Positions 24,584-35,529 of a stretch of 64,000 bases of DNA are shown one piece after another. The stretch spans positions 8,596,655-8,660,654 of the forward strand of contig OX326961.1 of the NCBI GenBank assembly GCA_946800325.1, given 5' to 3'. How positions within the stretch are numbered: position 1 is the stretch's first letter; every line of letters starts with the position of its first letter. A model generated the notes under the pieces. The model was not told where the DNA came from. It did no database searches and saw only the letters and a list, made by a program, of their open reading frames with translations. The translations under genes were made by a program, and so were the position numbers. This DNA comes from Luzula sylvatica (lineage: Eukaryota; Streptophyta; Magnoliopsida; Poales; Juncaceae).

Positions 24584-25560
24584 ACCAATTGAAGATGAAG
24601 CAAGTGCAAAGCCAAGTCAGAGCCAACAGATGGCTATATCTCTCTCATCTTTTCTTCTCCAAATCGAAGATGTGTTAGAAACAGAGCGAGATATCTAGTC
24701 TTTCTCTCTCTCCTTCCTCTGTCTCTCTGTCTCTTCGACCAATTGAAGATGAAGCAAGCGACAATGAGAGTTTTCTTTCTGTTTCTAGAAGAAGCAAAAA
24801 TGGCGAGTTCTCCCTTTGATTTTTACTTGAAGAAGTAACCACAGTGCATAAAATTCCAGCTGGGCCTTATGTTCTGTTCATGCAAAACGGGTTGAACTTG
24901 AGGTAAAATACTAAAGTTCCTGTCTTTTTCGAATTATTTTTCAACTGTCTTTTGCCAGATCATGTTTCCATTATTATTTGGTTTCAATTTTGTTGGAAGT
25001 ACATTTTTTCTCTTATGTGAATTTATTTCAAGAATTCGAAGCTTCTTCTTTCTTTTTTTTGTTGATGTGAGAGCGAGAATTACTTTGGGCAATTAACAAT
25101 TAACCAATTTCAAAGTGTGCCTTCTTCTGCTCGAAAAATTTCCACTGCCCTTTTTAATATTTAACCAATTAACAATTATCACTCATATCTCTTTGTTGAC
25201 TTTGGGCCATTTACAGATATTGATTTCGTTTCTTTTTTCTATTTCAGTTATTAGGATTGTAGATAAGGATCCAAATTGTGCAAAAGTACTATTTCGAACA
25301 GTGACGAAGAGAACCGAGTCATTGCAGCCAAATGACAAAGGGGGCCGAGTCGGAATCTGAAGGGAACTGCCCATTGCTGTGCAAAAGTACTTATTATTAT
25401 CTCAATTCCTTATTTATTTCACTTCCACTGTTTGCAAGTCTAAGTTTCTTTTTTTGTATAAATTTCAGAAGCACCAAACTTCTCAATTCCAAATAAGTCG
25501 CTGCAGCAGGATAGTATGAAGTTTCATGGATCCCTTTGCTGCTGAAAATACCTCAAGACT
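24498..25560 (+). other. Promoter- and exon-like fragments of an unidentified gene
   Basis: A TATA-like motif (ctatatatatac, 24499-24510) is followed by a CT-rich leader including a (CT)n tract (24534-24581). Two related blocks each begin gaccaattgaagatgaagc (24583 and 24738) and open short frames of 27 and about 33 codons. Further downstream are splice-like signals: a donor after 'aacttgag' (about 24902), an acceptor (tttcag, about 25246) before a 40-codon open stretch, and another acceptor (aatttcag, about 25469). I do not recognise the product. This may be captured gene DNA like the cargo of the MULEs, but no enclosing transposon ends were found. Confidence 0.35.
24534..24581 (+). repeat. 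(CT)n microsatellite
   Basis: A perfect CT tract in the leader-like region downstream of the TATA-like motif. Confidence 0.95.
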
Positions 25561-25599
25561 TTTTTTTATTACATGTGTATTTTTCTAGCTTGTTTATTT

Positions 25600-25700
25600 T
25601 TGTATGTATGTATGTATGTGATGTATGTGTGTGTGTGATGTATGTGTGTGTGTATGTCTGATATGTGTATGTGTGTGTATAATGTTTGTGTATTTGTCTT
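25600..25700 (+). repeat. Degenerate (TATG)n/(TG)n repeat
   Basis: Alternating TATG and TG runs directly upstream of the GC-rich minisatellite. Confidence 0.85.
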
Positions 25701-25715
25701 TTTCATGCAGGTTAG

Positions 25716-26303
25716 GGCGGGAGGAGGGGGTTCCGGGTCGGGCCCATGCGGGGCCCGGCCCGGCCCGAGGGAGGGGGGTCGGGCCCATGCGGGGCCTGGC
25801 CCGGGGGGAGGGGTCGGGCCCATGCGGGGCCTGGCCCGGGGGGAGGGGTCGGGCCCACTCTGGGCCCGGCCCGGGGGCCCTGGGCCGTGCCCGGGGGGGG
25901 GGGGGGGGTCGGGCCCACGCGGGGCCCGGCTGGGGGGTCGGGCCCACGCTGGGCTCGGCCGGGGGGGTCGGGCCCACGCGGGGCTCGGCCGGGGGGTCGG
26001 GCCCGGGGGGTCGGTCCCATGCTTGGGCCCGTCCCCGGGGGGTCGGGCCCATGCGGGGGCTCGGCCGGGGGGGCGGGCCCATGCGGGGCTCGGCCGGGGG
26101 GTCGGGCCCGCGGGGCTCTCGGCCGGGGGGTCGGGCCCACGCGGGGCTCTCGGCCGGGGGGTCGGGCCCACGCGGGGCTCGGCCGGGGGGTCGGGCCCAC
26201 GCGGGGCTCGGCCGGGGGGTCGGGCCCACGCGGGGCTCGGCCGGGGGGTCGGGCCCCGGGGCCGGGCTAATGCGGGCCTGGTCCGGGGGGGTCGGGGGGG
26301 GGT
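25716..26303. repeat. GC-rich 29-bp minisatellite
   Basis: About 590 bp made of variants of a 29-bp unit (tcgggcccacgcggggctcg followed by gccgggggg). It is exactly periodic at 26162, 26191 and 26220 and more degenerate to the left, with one poly-G run near 25896. Each unit holds palindromic GGGCCC and GGCC cores. Long open frames exist on both strands (up to 271 codons), but 29 is not a multiple of 3 and the unit lacks stop codons in most frames, so the frames follow from composition. I do not annotate a protein. Confidence 0.92.
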
Positions 26304-26750
26304 GTTCAATCCCGAAAGGATTTGTGTTTTAATTCGGGATATGAATCATTTTTGTTGCATGTTGTTAATTAGGTTAATTGATTATTTGCATATTAAATGT
26401 ATGTTATTTGGTAAATATTTAAGCTATAATAAAATTACAGTTGTTATAAACAATTGAAAAAAGATGCCATAAATATTTCGGTTTTAATTAGAAATATTAA
26501 TCATTCAAAACTGATGTAATTACTTCTTCGGTTTTTCTCATAAAGGCATTTTTGGTCTTCTTGTCTCTGATAAACAAAGATACATCATTCTACCAAATAA
26601 CATACATTCTATTAAAAAAAACATATTAAGAAGATAAAGTTGGTTTGAAGAATTTGGTGCAAGGCTTCCTATTTTTTCGAGTGAAGAATTTCGTTCTGCG
26701 ATTGTGCAATCAGACGGATACGAAACTTTTTGGGGTTAGAACCTTGGAAG

Positions 26751-26880
26751 CACTACAAGAAAAACGAATTTCCTCGACACAATTTTTCCGACACATTGAA
26801 TATCTGGTCGGCAAAGCTATCTTATCCCCGGCAATTTCAAACAAAAGTCGTTAAATAATGCATATTGCCAACAAAAGAAC
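26751..26880 (+). mobile_element. CACTA (En/Spm) transposon terminus, truncated
   Basis: CACTACAAGAAAAACG is a typical plant CACTA terminal sequence. It is followed by subterminal motifs (cctcgacac, ttccgacac, ggtcggcaaag) like those of the superfamily. No opposite end (tcttgtagtg) was found, so this is one end of a broken element. Confidence 0.65.
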
Positions 26881-29141
26881 TACGACGGCATATTGTCAAA
26901 AAAGCCACATTGTTTTTTTTTTTATTAACAAAAGCCACATTATTATTAATGTGAATTGCAAATGGCAGTTATCTGAGCAATTATGTATGAAATCTTCAGT
27001 TTCTATAATCCATATTTCTTGGCCTTAATGAACGTGCCTTAAATATAGTGTAATTGTCTCCTTCCAAATTTCTTTTTATTGTAGAGGTCCTTCCATTTTT
27101 TGAGAAATTGAAACAGTCTGGTATGTACTTTCGAATTTGGCTGTTTATCTTATGAGAACACCAGAGAGGGTCCATTTTTTAATATTTAGAAAGGGGGTCC
27201 GGAGCTTGTCCGGTGAGCATTGGACATGATCTTGTCCATGCATTCCATGAACCGTTTGATCAAGTCAAGATCAATATTGATATGATCAAATTTAACACCC
27301 CTGTTAACTGCTCTTGGATGTTCCGTTTGTCAAACTTAGTAAACTCTATTCAAGAAATAATAGAATGAACTTACAAAGTTATTCCATTCTTGAAAAACAA
27401 TGGACAAATATAATCTTTCTCCTTCTCTCTTTCTTTCTCACGCTCTCTTTTTATGTGAATGCAAATAAATTTTCATGATAATTTACAATTTTTTTTTGTA
27501 AATTAGCATAATAATATTTACATTTATGAAGAAGCAAATGTCAATCCTCCAACAATATTACCAGAATATATACTTTCAAGTACAAGTAACTTTATCGGTT
27601 ATCCAGTCTAATTAATTATAAAAGTCATATTCATATTCTCCAAGAAAAAGAGAAAAAAAATTATCTTAACTTGCAATTCAACTAATTCATTCGAATACAG
27701 CTCAATTAATGACAGTACATGTTAAATCAAATAATTCGAACACTTAAGTATCAAACAATCCAAACACTTAAAATATAACAGAGAACAATAATTTTCTCAG
27801 CTATATTGCTTTGTTACATATTATCGATATGATGATATTGCCTAGTGTTTTGTTAATTCTTGATGTCCGGTGGTCTTTTACCATGTGCAAAAAAAAAAAA
27901 ACTCAAAAAAACCTGAATTTTTTTTTCCTCAAAGAGCAGCACTAATTTTCTGTAATTTTTCCAATGCATCCCAATTTTCTTCAAAATTACACCATTGGTT
28001 TCAGAAATTAGTAATAAATAATCCAAAATCGTCACACTCACAAGATTCACCTCATTGAAAGGGAGAGGAATCAGCTGTGAATATAGGATGAGACGGTGGC
28101 GGAGTAGCAGTCTTGACGTCGCATCTGAGACTTTTGAGAGTCGATCGGTGAGAAGGATTAGAGGGCCGATGCCGACAAGGTGAAGAGATAGGCTGGTTGA
28201 ACGACCTACCTGATAACGGTAGGATAAGGAGAGAAGAGATAGGGATCATGCACTGCATCCTGCTTATTTCCATTGACGATGCAGAAATTCATGAAGGAAA
28301 AGACGATGAGGAGGAAGAGCGAGTGAGAGATAACCAATGGGAGGGATGAGGAGAACCATTGTGGCATTGTGTATGTCTCTTTCCGAAATAGGGTGGAACA
28401 ATTATCTTGTGTTAGACGAATGAAACGGAGAGTTAAAATCAATTTAAACTAAGATTAGATCTCACGGTTCAAAATGTACACGGACCAGATTTGGTCCGGC
28501 GGGCATTGGACTTGCACCCAACCCTTAGAAAGGTTGATTGAAAATGATGATGCTTTCCTAAATTAGCAATAATTTGACTTAAATAAATTAAACAAATATT
28601 TTGAGACATAAAAAGCATATAAATTCTTGAAAGATACGACAATGATGTAATTCATTCTCCTTACCCTCTGATTCCAATTTTTTATGCCTAATTCTCTCAA
28701 GTAATTTGTGTAGCGAGTCAGCAAATACTCAGATTTTACATACCAACTCGCTATACAGAACTCTACAGAGATGTGATTTGCTAGAATCTAAATTATCTAC
28801 AATTACTATATTGCAATACCATACAAAAATGTTTCAAATCGAGAATGTTTTTTCAAGAACTCACTTTATTAACTAAAAATGAATCAAAAATGATACACTC
28901 ACAAACAAAATTCACAAATCTAATCCCAAACATTTTTACGTATAAATTAATCATATTTGGAATATAATTAGTCTGGATCCTACCTAATTTATACCTAAAA
29001 ATGCTCATCGAAATTAAATTTGTGGATTATGTTTGTGAGTGTATTTTTTTTGAAAAATGAATTGACAATTTTTATATCAAATGTCAATTATATGTTCATT
29101 GGTAATTTAACTTTTTTATGATTGACTAAATTATTCTTCCT
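26881..29141. other. Intergenic DNA with a direct motif pair
   Basis: Motif 'gtccggtgagcattggac' near 27209 recurs as 'gtccggcgggcattggac' near 28494 in the same orientation. Between them, a minus-strand frame (about 28206-28365) starts MPQWFSSSLPLVISHSLFLLI and looks like a signal peptide, but it stops soon and I cannot assign a family. The rest is AT-rich. Confidence 0.35.
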
Positions 29142-29295
29142 AATATTTAGTAAGCATCATTAATGACAATAATCATTAATGTGGATATATATATATTAAA
29201 AATTGCATTGAAATGCAATTGGTAAATTTGAGAGGATCGGTTCATACTACTAGATTGTACTGTAGTTATATCCAGGTCCAGCCTTTCGGGTCAAT
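29142..29295 (+). repeat. 152-bp direct duplication, right copy
   Basis: The second copy of 24168-24319, 154 bp because of one extra TA. The near-identity points to a recent origin. Confidence 0.95.
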
Positions 29296-29676
29296 TTTAA
29301 GCACAACAAAATTGGGTCTCTTTTCTTCACTTTGGAGCCCAAGAGAGAGAAAGAAAAAAAAATTTAGTATCGAATCAAGATTATTTTAGCTAATTTATTA
29401 GGCCTTCAAATGATGATCATCTTTCTAGCAAAAAAAAAATATATTATCATCCAAAAATGTCCAACTAGAAAAACAATTTTTTAGACCCTTAAAAAATGTA
29501 GGCTATAAGCCTATTACCACATGCCTAGTCCTAGATTGGCCCTTCAAAAAAATATTATCATCCAAAAATAATGGAGGATAAATATAGGTTTTTTCATTAT
29601 AATATATACTTTATCGGAGCACTCTACTGTGTAACTGTGTTTCTGTTTCTCTTCGAGCACTTTTGCGATGCGAAGT

Positions 29677-29718
<42 letters not shown>

Positions 29719-29730
29719 TCTCTCTCTCTC
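29677..29730 (+). repeat. (CT)n microsatellite
   Basis: A CT tract with one CC interruption. The surrounding 29.6-30.5 kb holds only short open frames without recognisable domains. Confidence 0.9.
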
Positions 29731-30556
29731 CTAAGTTCCTAACGATAAGAAAGCGTAGCTAGCATCCTTGCCCATGGCCATGGCGACTCTCCTCTGTGGT
29801 CGTCCCAAGCAAATGCAATGACAATGAGAAGAGACTCCCCTCTACATCTCCTCCCATACTCCCATAGCCCTCTCTCTTTTGAGTTTTGATAGTTGTATTG
29901 AATCCAACCCCTAACTTTTGTGATCGCGAGCTGATTGACGGGCGGAGGTGTCCGTGTCAACGAACCATCAGAGATGAGCAAGATTTGTAACTTCAGATGA
30001 TTTCTGATTACTGATTAGCGGTACCATTTTGAATATTTATTACTTTTGCATACACATTACACACACAATCTGTGCTAAAATTTCAATTGAAAAACAAAGC
30101 CTTAATCTTTTAACATAAATTGGTGATTTGGGGATAAAACGAAATTGGTGTTTCGCAAGAGAGGCCATGGCTGATCCTAAGAGAAAATTACCCAATGAAT
30201 AGGAGAAATTGGCTGTTGAAAAGGAATTTACCTTCACACTTGAAATTCAAGAGAGACCTCGTCAAGCACAAAAATCTGATTTTGGCGAAGAAATCTGGTG
30301 AAGAAGAGAGAGAAGTAAGGACTAAGGACTAAGGAGGCAAGGAGGGGAGACGACTCTCTTGTGTAGACTCGGTTTGCAACCGTCGAGGAAAGAAAAGAAA
30401 GGGCTGGCTCAGCTCCACGTCATTTTTCTATTACGTATACTCTCTTCACGATTATTATGATTATATTTATGTACTCTTGATTTTCAACTTGTGTGGTGTC
30501 GGAATTAAAGAGTGCTGGACCAAATTGCAAAAGTGCAAACTTAGGGTTTAGATGTA

Positions 30557-31156
30557 TCGGGTGTCAACGGTTCGGATCCGGTTCGGATAGTGGTCATACC
30601 ATATCCATATCCATATTGTCGGATCCGGATACGGTTCGGATAATAAACGGATACGGATACGGTTCGAATATTGTCGGATACGGATACGGATATGGTTCTG
30701 TTTCGGATATTAAAACGGATATTATGTTATCATAACGTAACTTACTTATTAGCTATAAATATATATAATTTGTGACATGAACGATAAATATGATTATATT
30801 TAAACATAATTTTACGATTGTGAGTTAAATCATTTACAAATCATTAATTTGTATATGATTTTTCAACTAATATCAAATATAATACATAAAAATAATATAT
30901 AATATGAGTATCCGGATCCGATTTCGGATACTCGAATCTAGTTTCGAGTATCCGGATCCTAAAAATACCCGGATCCGGAAAACAGATCCGGTTCCCGCAC
31001 CAAAACCGAATATCGAATTCGGTTCCGGATCTTAAAATTAGCAACCAGATCCATATCCGGATCCACTCGGATTCGGATATTTTTTTCGAATCCGGATATT
31101 TTTTTCGGATACGGTTCGGGTCGGTTCGGGCAATATCCACACCATTGACATCCCTA
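30557..31156. mobile_element. Old hAT-like MITE with GGATCCGG/TTCGGAT arms
   Basis: Left end tcgggtgtcaacggttcgg and right end ccattgacatccctaa correspond to the TAGGGATGTCAA TIR of the element at 63390, with a one-base deletion on the left. Arms of TTCGGATCCGG and CGGATACGG motifs flank an AT-rich core. The 8-bp flanks do not match, so the TSD has decayed or one end is rearranged. Confidence 0.7.
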
Positions 31157-32219
31157 AATTCATGTAACTCCTAAATTCATGTAACTGAATCGTTGTATTG
31201 CTGAGGAAAAAAAGAAAGAAAGAAGAAGGTGCAGTGGAGGATTTATCATTTATTTTTATTTTTTTTGTGCAAAAAAAGCCCTTAGGCAGGATTTATCATT
31301 TATGAAAAGTAAAAAGCGATATTTATTTAGATCATATAAATTTCTGTTTGTGATTTATTTGAATATTAAGTATAAATTATGGTTAATTGGATGAAGACTT
31401 AATTGTTTGGGAAAATATTTTTTGATGTGTTATTTGAAAAAAACTTGCATCTTTCTTTTTATATGATTAATTGTGGTTTTTATCTTGACAATTTTGATTG
31501 TATTCATTATAAATTGTTATTTTATATGAATTGTTTTTTTAATCTTAATCGTATTAACCAATTTTTATATGAATTAACGAATCTTGCTTAGTCACAAAAA
31601 GTAGTTAATAAGATCAAGGCAATAAGTAAAACCAAAATAAAATTATAATCATAAAAACGTTGGGTATAACTTCATTTTTTTTAATTGAAAATGAAAAGGC
31701 TGGTTATAACTTACCAAAATAAAATTAGGGTTATACCAAAAATAACATGTTCATTTGCATCTTCTCAAAAAAACTTATTCCTCCGGTGACAGCCCACATA
31801 TTAAAAAAAATATATACATCCATATCTGGTCCATTTTGGTGTTGAATTATCTTTTTTTAGTGGATTTAAACTTTTTATTCCCTTTAAATTTATAGAAAAG
31901 GCCTACAATGAATGTATAATAATTTTGAACCCAAATTCACTAGCCATTTTCTTTATAATATTTTCCAATTTGTATCCCAAAAGCCTTAATAGATTGATTT
32001 AGTTTGAAACATTCATCAATTTGAGACCATGCCCAATAATCACTAAAATGTTAAAAGACTCATTTATTTGTGATTATATTAAATTTTAAGATTTTCATTC
32101 CTAACGTATTTATACAGAAAAATGAAAGAATAAACAAATAATGTGATATAAATAACTCGTCATCTTTCCATTGGTTGAATAATGTGATATAAATAACCTG
32201 GGGAGAAGGAGATGATGTT
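31157..32219. other. AT-rich intergenic DNA
   Basis: A 16-bp tandem duplication 'ctaaattcatgtaact' lies at the MITE's right flank (31153-31186). No gene is seen. Confidence 0.5.
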
Positions 32220-32730
32220 TTAAAATTTTAAAATATCATATTTAACATTAAAATGTCAAAATCACCATATTTACCCTCTAAAAATACAAAATATGATATA
32301 TGCTCTTTCAAATCTGAAAATATCATATATATCCTTGTAAAAAACTGAAATTTCATATGTATCTTCTTCCAAATCTGAAATATCTTATTTATCCTTTTAA
32401 AAATCTGCAAATATCATATATGTCCTTGTATAATATCTTATTTGTCCTTTAAAAAATCTAAAATATCTTATTTATCCTTTTAAAAATCTGCAAATATCAT
32501 GTCTAATGTCCTTTTATAATACTAAAATATCATATATGTCCTTGTATAATATCTTATTTGTCCTTTAAAAATTCTGAAATATCTTATTTATCCTTTTAAA
32601 AATCTGCAAATATCATATATGTCCTTGTATAATACTAAAATATCGTGTTTACCCTTTCCAAAAGTCCGAAATGTCAAATTAACCCTATTAGAAGTATTGT
32701 ATTTATCCTTCTCAAAATTTTAATATCATA
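32220..32730. repeat. Tandem array of MULE-subterminal motifs
   Basis: Motifs of the type 'atatcatatatgtccttg' and 'atatcttatttatcctttt' repeat over 500 bp (for example 32411, 32527 and 32610). They are the same words that fill the TIRs of the MULEs at 12977 and 35530. A MULE-like right end (ggggtaaatatgaaaaattc, 32999 onward) lies 270 bp downstream, so this may be the expanded left TIR of an element ending near 33023. No TSD supports it. Confidence 0.6.
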
Positions 32731-33023
32731 TTATCCCTATACCAGCCTGTGAAATCTACACAAAAGAAAATAATCATGAGTGTACATAAATATATTTAAA
32801 CAAGAATGTTATGATGATCTTATCTCCTCAAAACTCCATGGATCCCTTTGCATAAATACCAGTGCATAACAAACAGAAATTATTTAGAAAAAGTTAGGGA
32901 ATGTACATGGAAAGTTCTGTGAAGAATTGCAGCTATAACTCGAAATATCGCAATCCTAAATAACCAAAAAAATAAATCAATAATTTTGAGATTTTGCAGG
33001 GGTAAATATGAAAAATTCCCCAA

Positions 33024-35049
33024 TAGCTATTCTTTTGGATTTCGTACCAGTTGTACCAACGCGTGTTCTTTTCTGTACCAATTTTGAGAATTGGTTATTA
33101 TGCCTCAATTAAAGAAACGGAATAGAAATGTGAGTAATATTATTATTACAAAATTAAAATTAAAAATGAAGACTAATTAATACCTTCACTGTACCGAAGG
33201 ATCTTTTAGTAATAAAAGCCATGCCATTTTCTGATCGAACCCTCTTATTGTCCTAATTGGAACCATATCCTTTTTCAATACCCAATCTTTGATTAGGCAG
33301 TCGAAAGCATGTGCCAGTTTATTAATCTCCATTGGCTTTCTCCGTACCAGTCGTACCGGCAGTACCACCAGTAACTGCAAGTTGTATCGCCACAAAATTG
33401 CTCAAGAAGCGAAACCAATTAATTCTGTTTTTAAAGAAAAAAAGACAAAATCACAAATTCCGCGAATAGAGAGAGAAAGGGAGGAATAATAACGAACTTG
33501 TTCGATTAAAGGCCTTCGTGCTTTAAAATGTTTTTCCCAGACTTTTAGTGGTAATGCTAATGACCAAATAAGAGAATAGTGAATCAAAAATAAATTAAAC
33601 TCAATATTTGCAAATGAGCGCCTGTGTTACTGCAAATTTACGAAAAGCCCCTCCGTTTTTTGAGATTTTGATATTGAAGGAAGGGGCTTGTTTGCAACTA
33701 ATTCCTGATAATGAAGGGGTCTTTTTGTAAATTTCTCAATGATTAATAACATCACAAGAAGGGCTCACAAGAATAAATTTTGACATGAAATAAGTGCAAG
33801 AGAACGGTACCATTTTATTCTCGATTTGAAAAGATATCACTTTCTCCTCGTCCACGAAAGGTCTTCCACTGATTCTACACATCTTTTTAATTTTTCTCAC
33901 CTGTTTATAACATAATTAGGTTATTACAGGTATCGTTATGTAAAAAATAGAAATTTTACAGGGATAGTTATGCAACTAAATCGGTACCAGTTTAATTCCA
34001 ACGCAAGCCTTTCTTCACCAGGCTTTCCATTCCTATAATTATCATCACAAAAAATACAGTTTTTTATTAGAAAATTCGAAATAATCTACAATGAAATTAA
34101 TAAAAATTGCAAATATTAGAAAATTCGAAATTCCACTCTATTATTTTTAACAATTTTATATTATTTTTTTTTCTATTGGAGTGCTTCAATATAAACATGT
34201 ATCCTAAAAATAGAAAAAAGAGAGATGAAAGTTGCGAAAATGAAAGAATTCAAGGACCTGAATGGAATTAAATTAATTAGCACCTCGACAACAGGATTGA
34301 AAACTTTTTAATTACATCACAAGCCTTTCTTCACCAGGCTTTCTCATCCCTATAATTATAATCACAAAAAATACACTTATCAGATTATTTCAAACGAGAG
34401 GCCTTGCAACAGTTAAGAATGTAACACACAATTGATTTGCTGTAAATATCAAGTAATCATAAGAATTAAATTGGTACGTACTAATGAATTTAAATCGTCA
34501 AATTAAATTTGTACGCACTAATGAATCTAAATCGTGAAATTACATACTTCTGTGACAGGATTGATTGATTTGCGAACGAATCCAGCAAAATAAATATCGA
34601 GTAATCATAAGAAAAGAATAATACAAGCTCGAAATATACTAATTTAATACCATTAATCTCCTAAATAAAAGAAAGAACTGTCAATTTCAGAATTTTCAGC
34701 TCAAAATTCAGAAACTAAAAACGAAATGGATAGATACTGTATTTTTGTCGATAAAAACCCAATTGATTGTAGAAAACCAAACCTGATCTAACAATATCCC
34801 CAAAAGAAGAAGCCTATGAAGAAAGCCTCGAGGCAGATCTTGCATATTTTAATAGAAACGGATTTCTGACGGGAGGGGGAGGCGAGGAGAGAGAAGCTTC
34901 GTGAAGGAATTGAGTACAGGTAGCCAAAATTGGAAACGGAAGTTCATTTACACAGTACATATAATATAATCGCGAAGGGCTCTTAATTCATCCAGTTCCG
35001 TATCCAGTTCCGTACAACTGGAGACCAATACCATCCAAGTTTTTCTCGA
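33024..35049. other. Intergenic DNA with a local duplication
   Basis: A block 'gcaagcctttcttcaccagg' plus about 35 bp occurs at about 34003 and, with minor changes, at about 34321. A minus-strand frame at 33186-33395 (69 codons) has no recognisable domain. No gene is supported. Confidence 0.4.
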
Positions 35050-35460
35050 ACGTTGGAAATTGGACCGTTGGAGATCCTTGGATCGGTCGCCCTTCTCTAT
35101 ATATTTCCCCCTTCGCCCCGCTCTCATCTCCTTCTTTCCAGATTTCTTTTCTCTTCCCACTTTCTACTTCTCTTCTCCTCCATTAATGGAGAGCTATTCC
35201 ACTCATTCGCTTGGCTTACTCTCCTCTTCCAAGGTTCTCTAACACTTCTTACAAGAGATATATTCTCATTCTCTTTCCGCAGTCATGAACAAGACCGAGA
35301 TATGGCGTCCAGATAAGATCCTTTCGAAGAACGAGATGTGGCGTCGAGATAAGATCTTTTGAAAGGTCAGAATGAGACCATGCTTGGCCTCCTGCCTGGT
35401 CCTGCGCTAATGGAACTCCTCATCCATCCTAATAGTCATAGGTACTCCTTTCTTGTCTTT
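35050..35460 (+). other. Putative promoter and first exon(s) of an unidentified gene
   Basis: A TATA-like ctatatattt (35097-35106) precedes a pyrimidine-rich leader and an ATG at about 35187 (MESYSTHSLGLLSSSK, then a stop). An acceptor-like ttccgcag (35276-35283) leads to sequence that includes a 36-bp tandem duplication (35294-35365), then an open stretch reading ETMLGLLPGPALMELLIHPN (about 35366-35430) with a donor-like 'catag|gtac' near 35440. I do not recognise the product. The MULE at 35530 would lie in the following intron. Frames do not join cleanly, so a decayed gene or captured fragment is as likely as a live gene. Confidence 0.3.
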
Positions 35461-35529
35461 TTTTACTGTTCCTCTTCTTGTTTTCTCCTTTTTGGATTTA
35501 CTTGAGCTTCTGTGATGATAATCTTAAAA

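Noticed and set aside
25569..26457. Overlapping ORFs of 162-271 codons on both strands in the GC-rich array (proline- or glycine-rich products)
   Set aside because: The 29-bp repeat lacks stops in most frames and cycles through all frames, so long ORFs arise on both strands. No start context or domain is present.
28052..28442. Minus-strand ORFs with a signal-peptide-like start
   Set aside because: Two overlapping frames each stop quickly, there is no domain, and I saw no splice-consistent continuation.
24168..29295. LTR retrotransposon bounded by the 152-bp direct repeats
   Set aside because: No TG...CA ends, no 5-bp TSD, no primer-binding site and no gag/pol between them.
32200..33023. A complete MULE from ggggagaagg (32200) to attcccc (33023)
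   Set aside because: The right end resembles the family, but the left end is weak and the 9-bp flanks do not match. Kept only as a tandem array with a possible end.
33186..33395. 69-codon minus-strand ORF
   Set aside because: Reasonable amino-acid mix but no motif, no splice context and no element ends around it.
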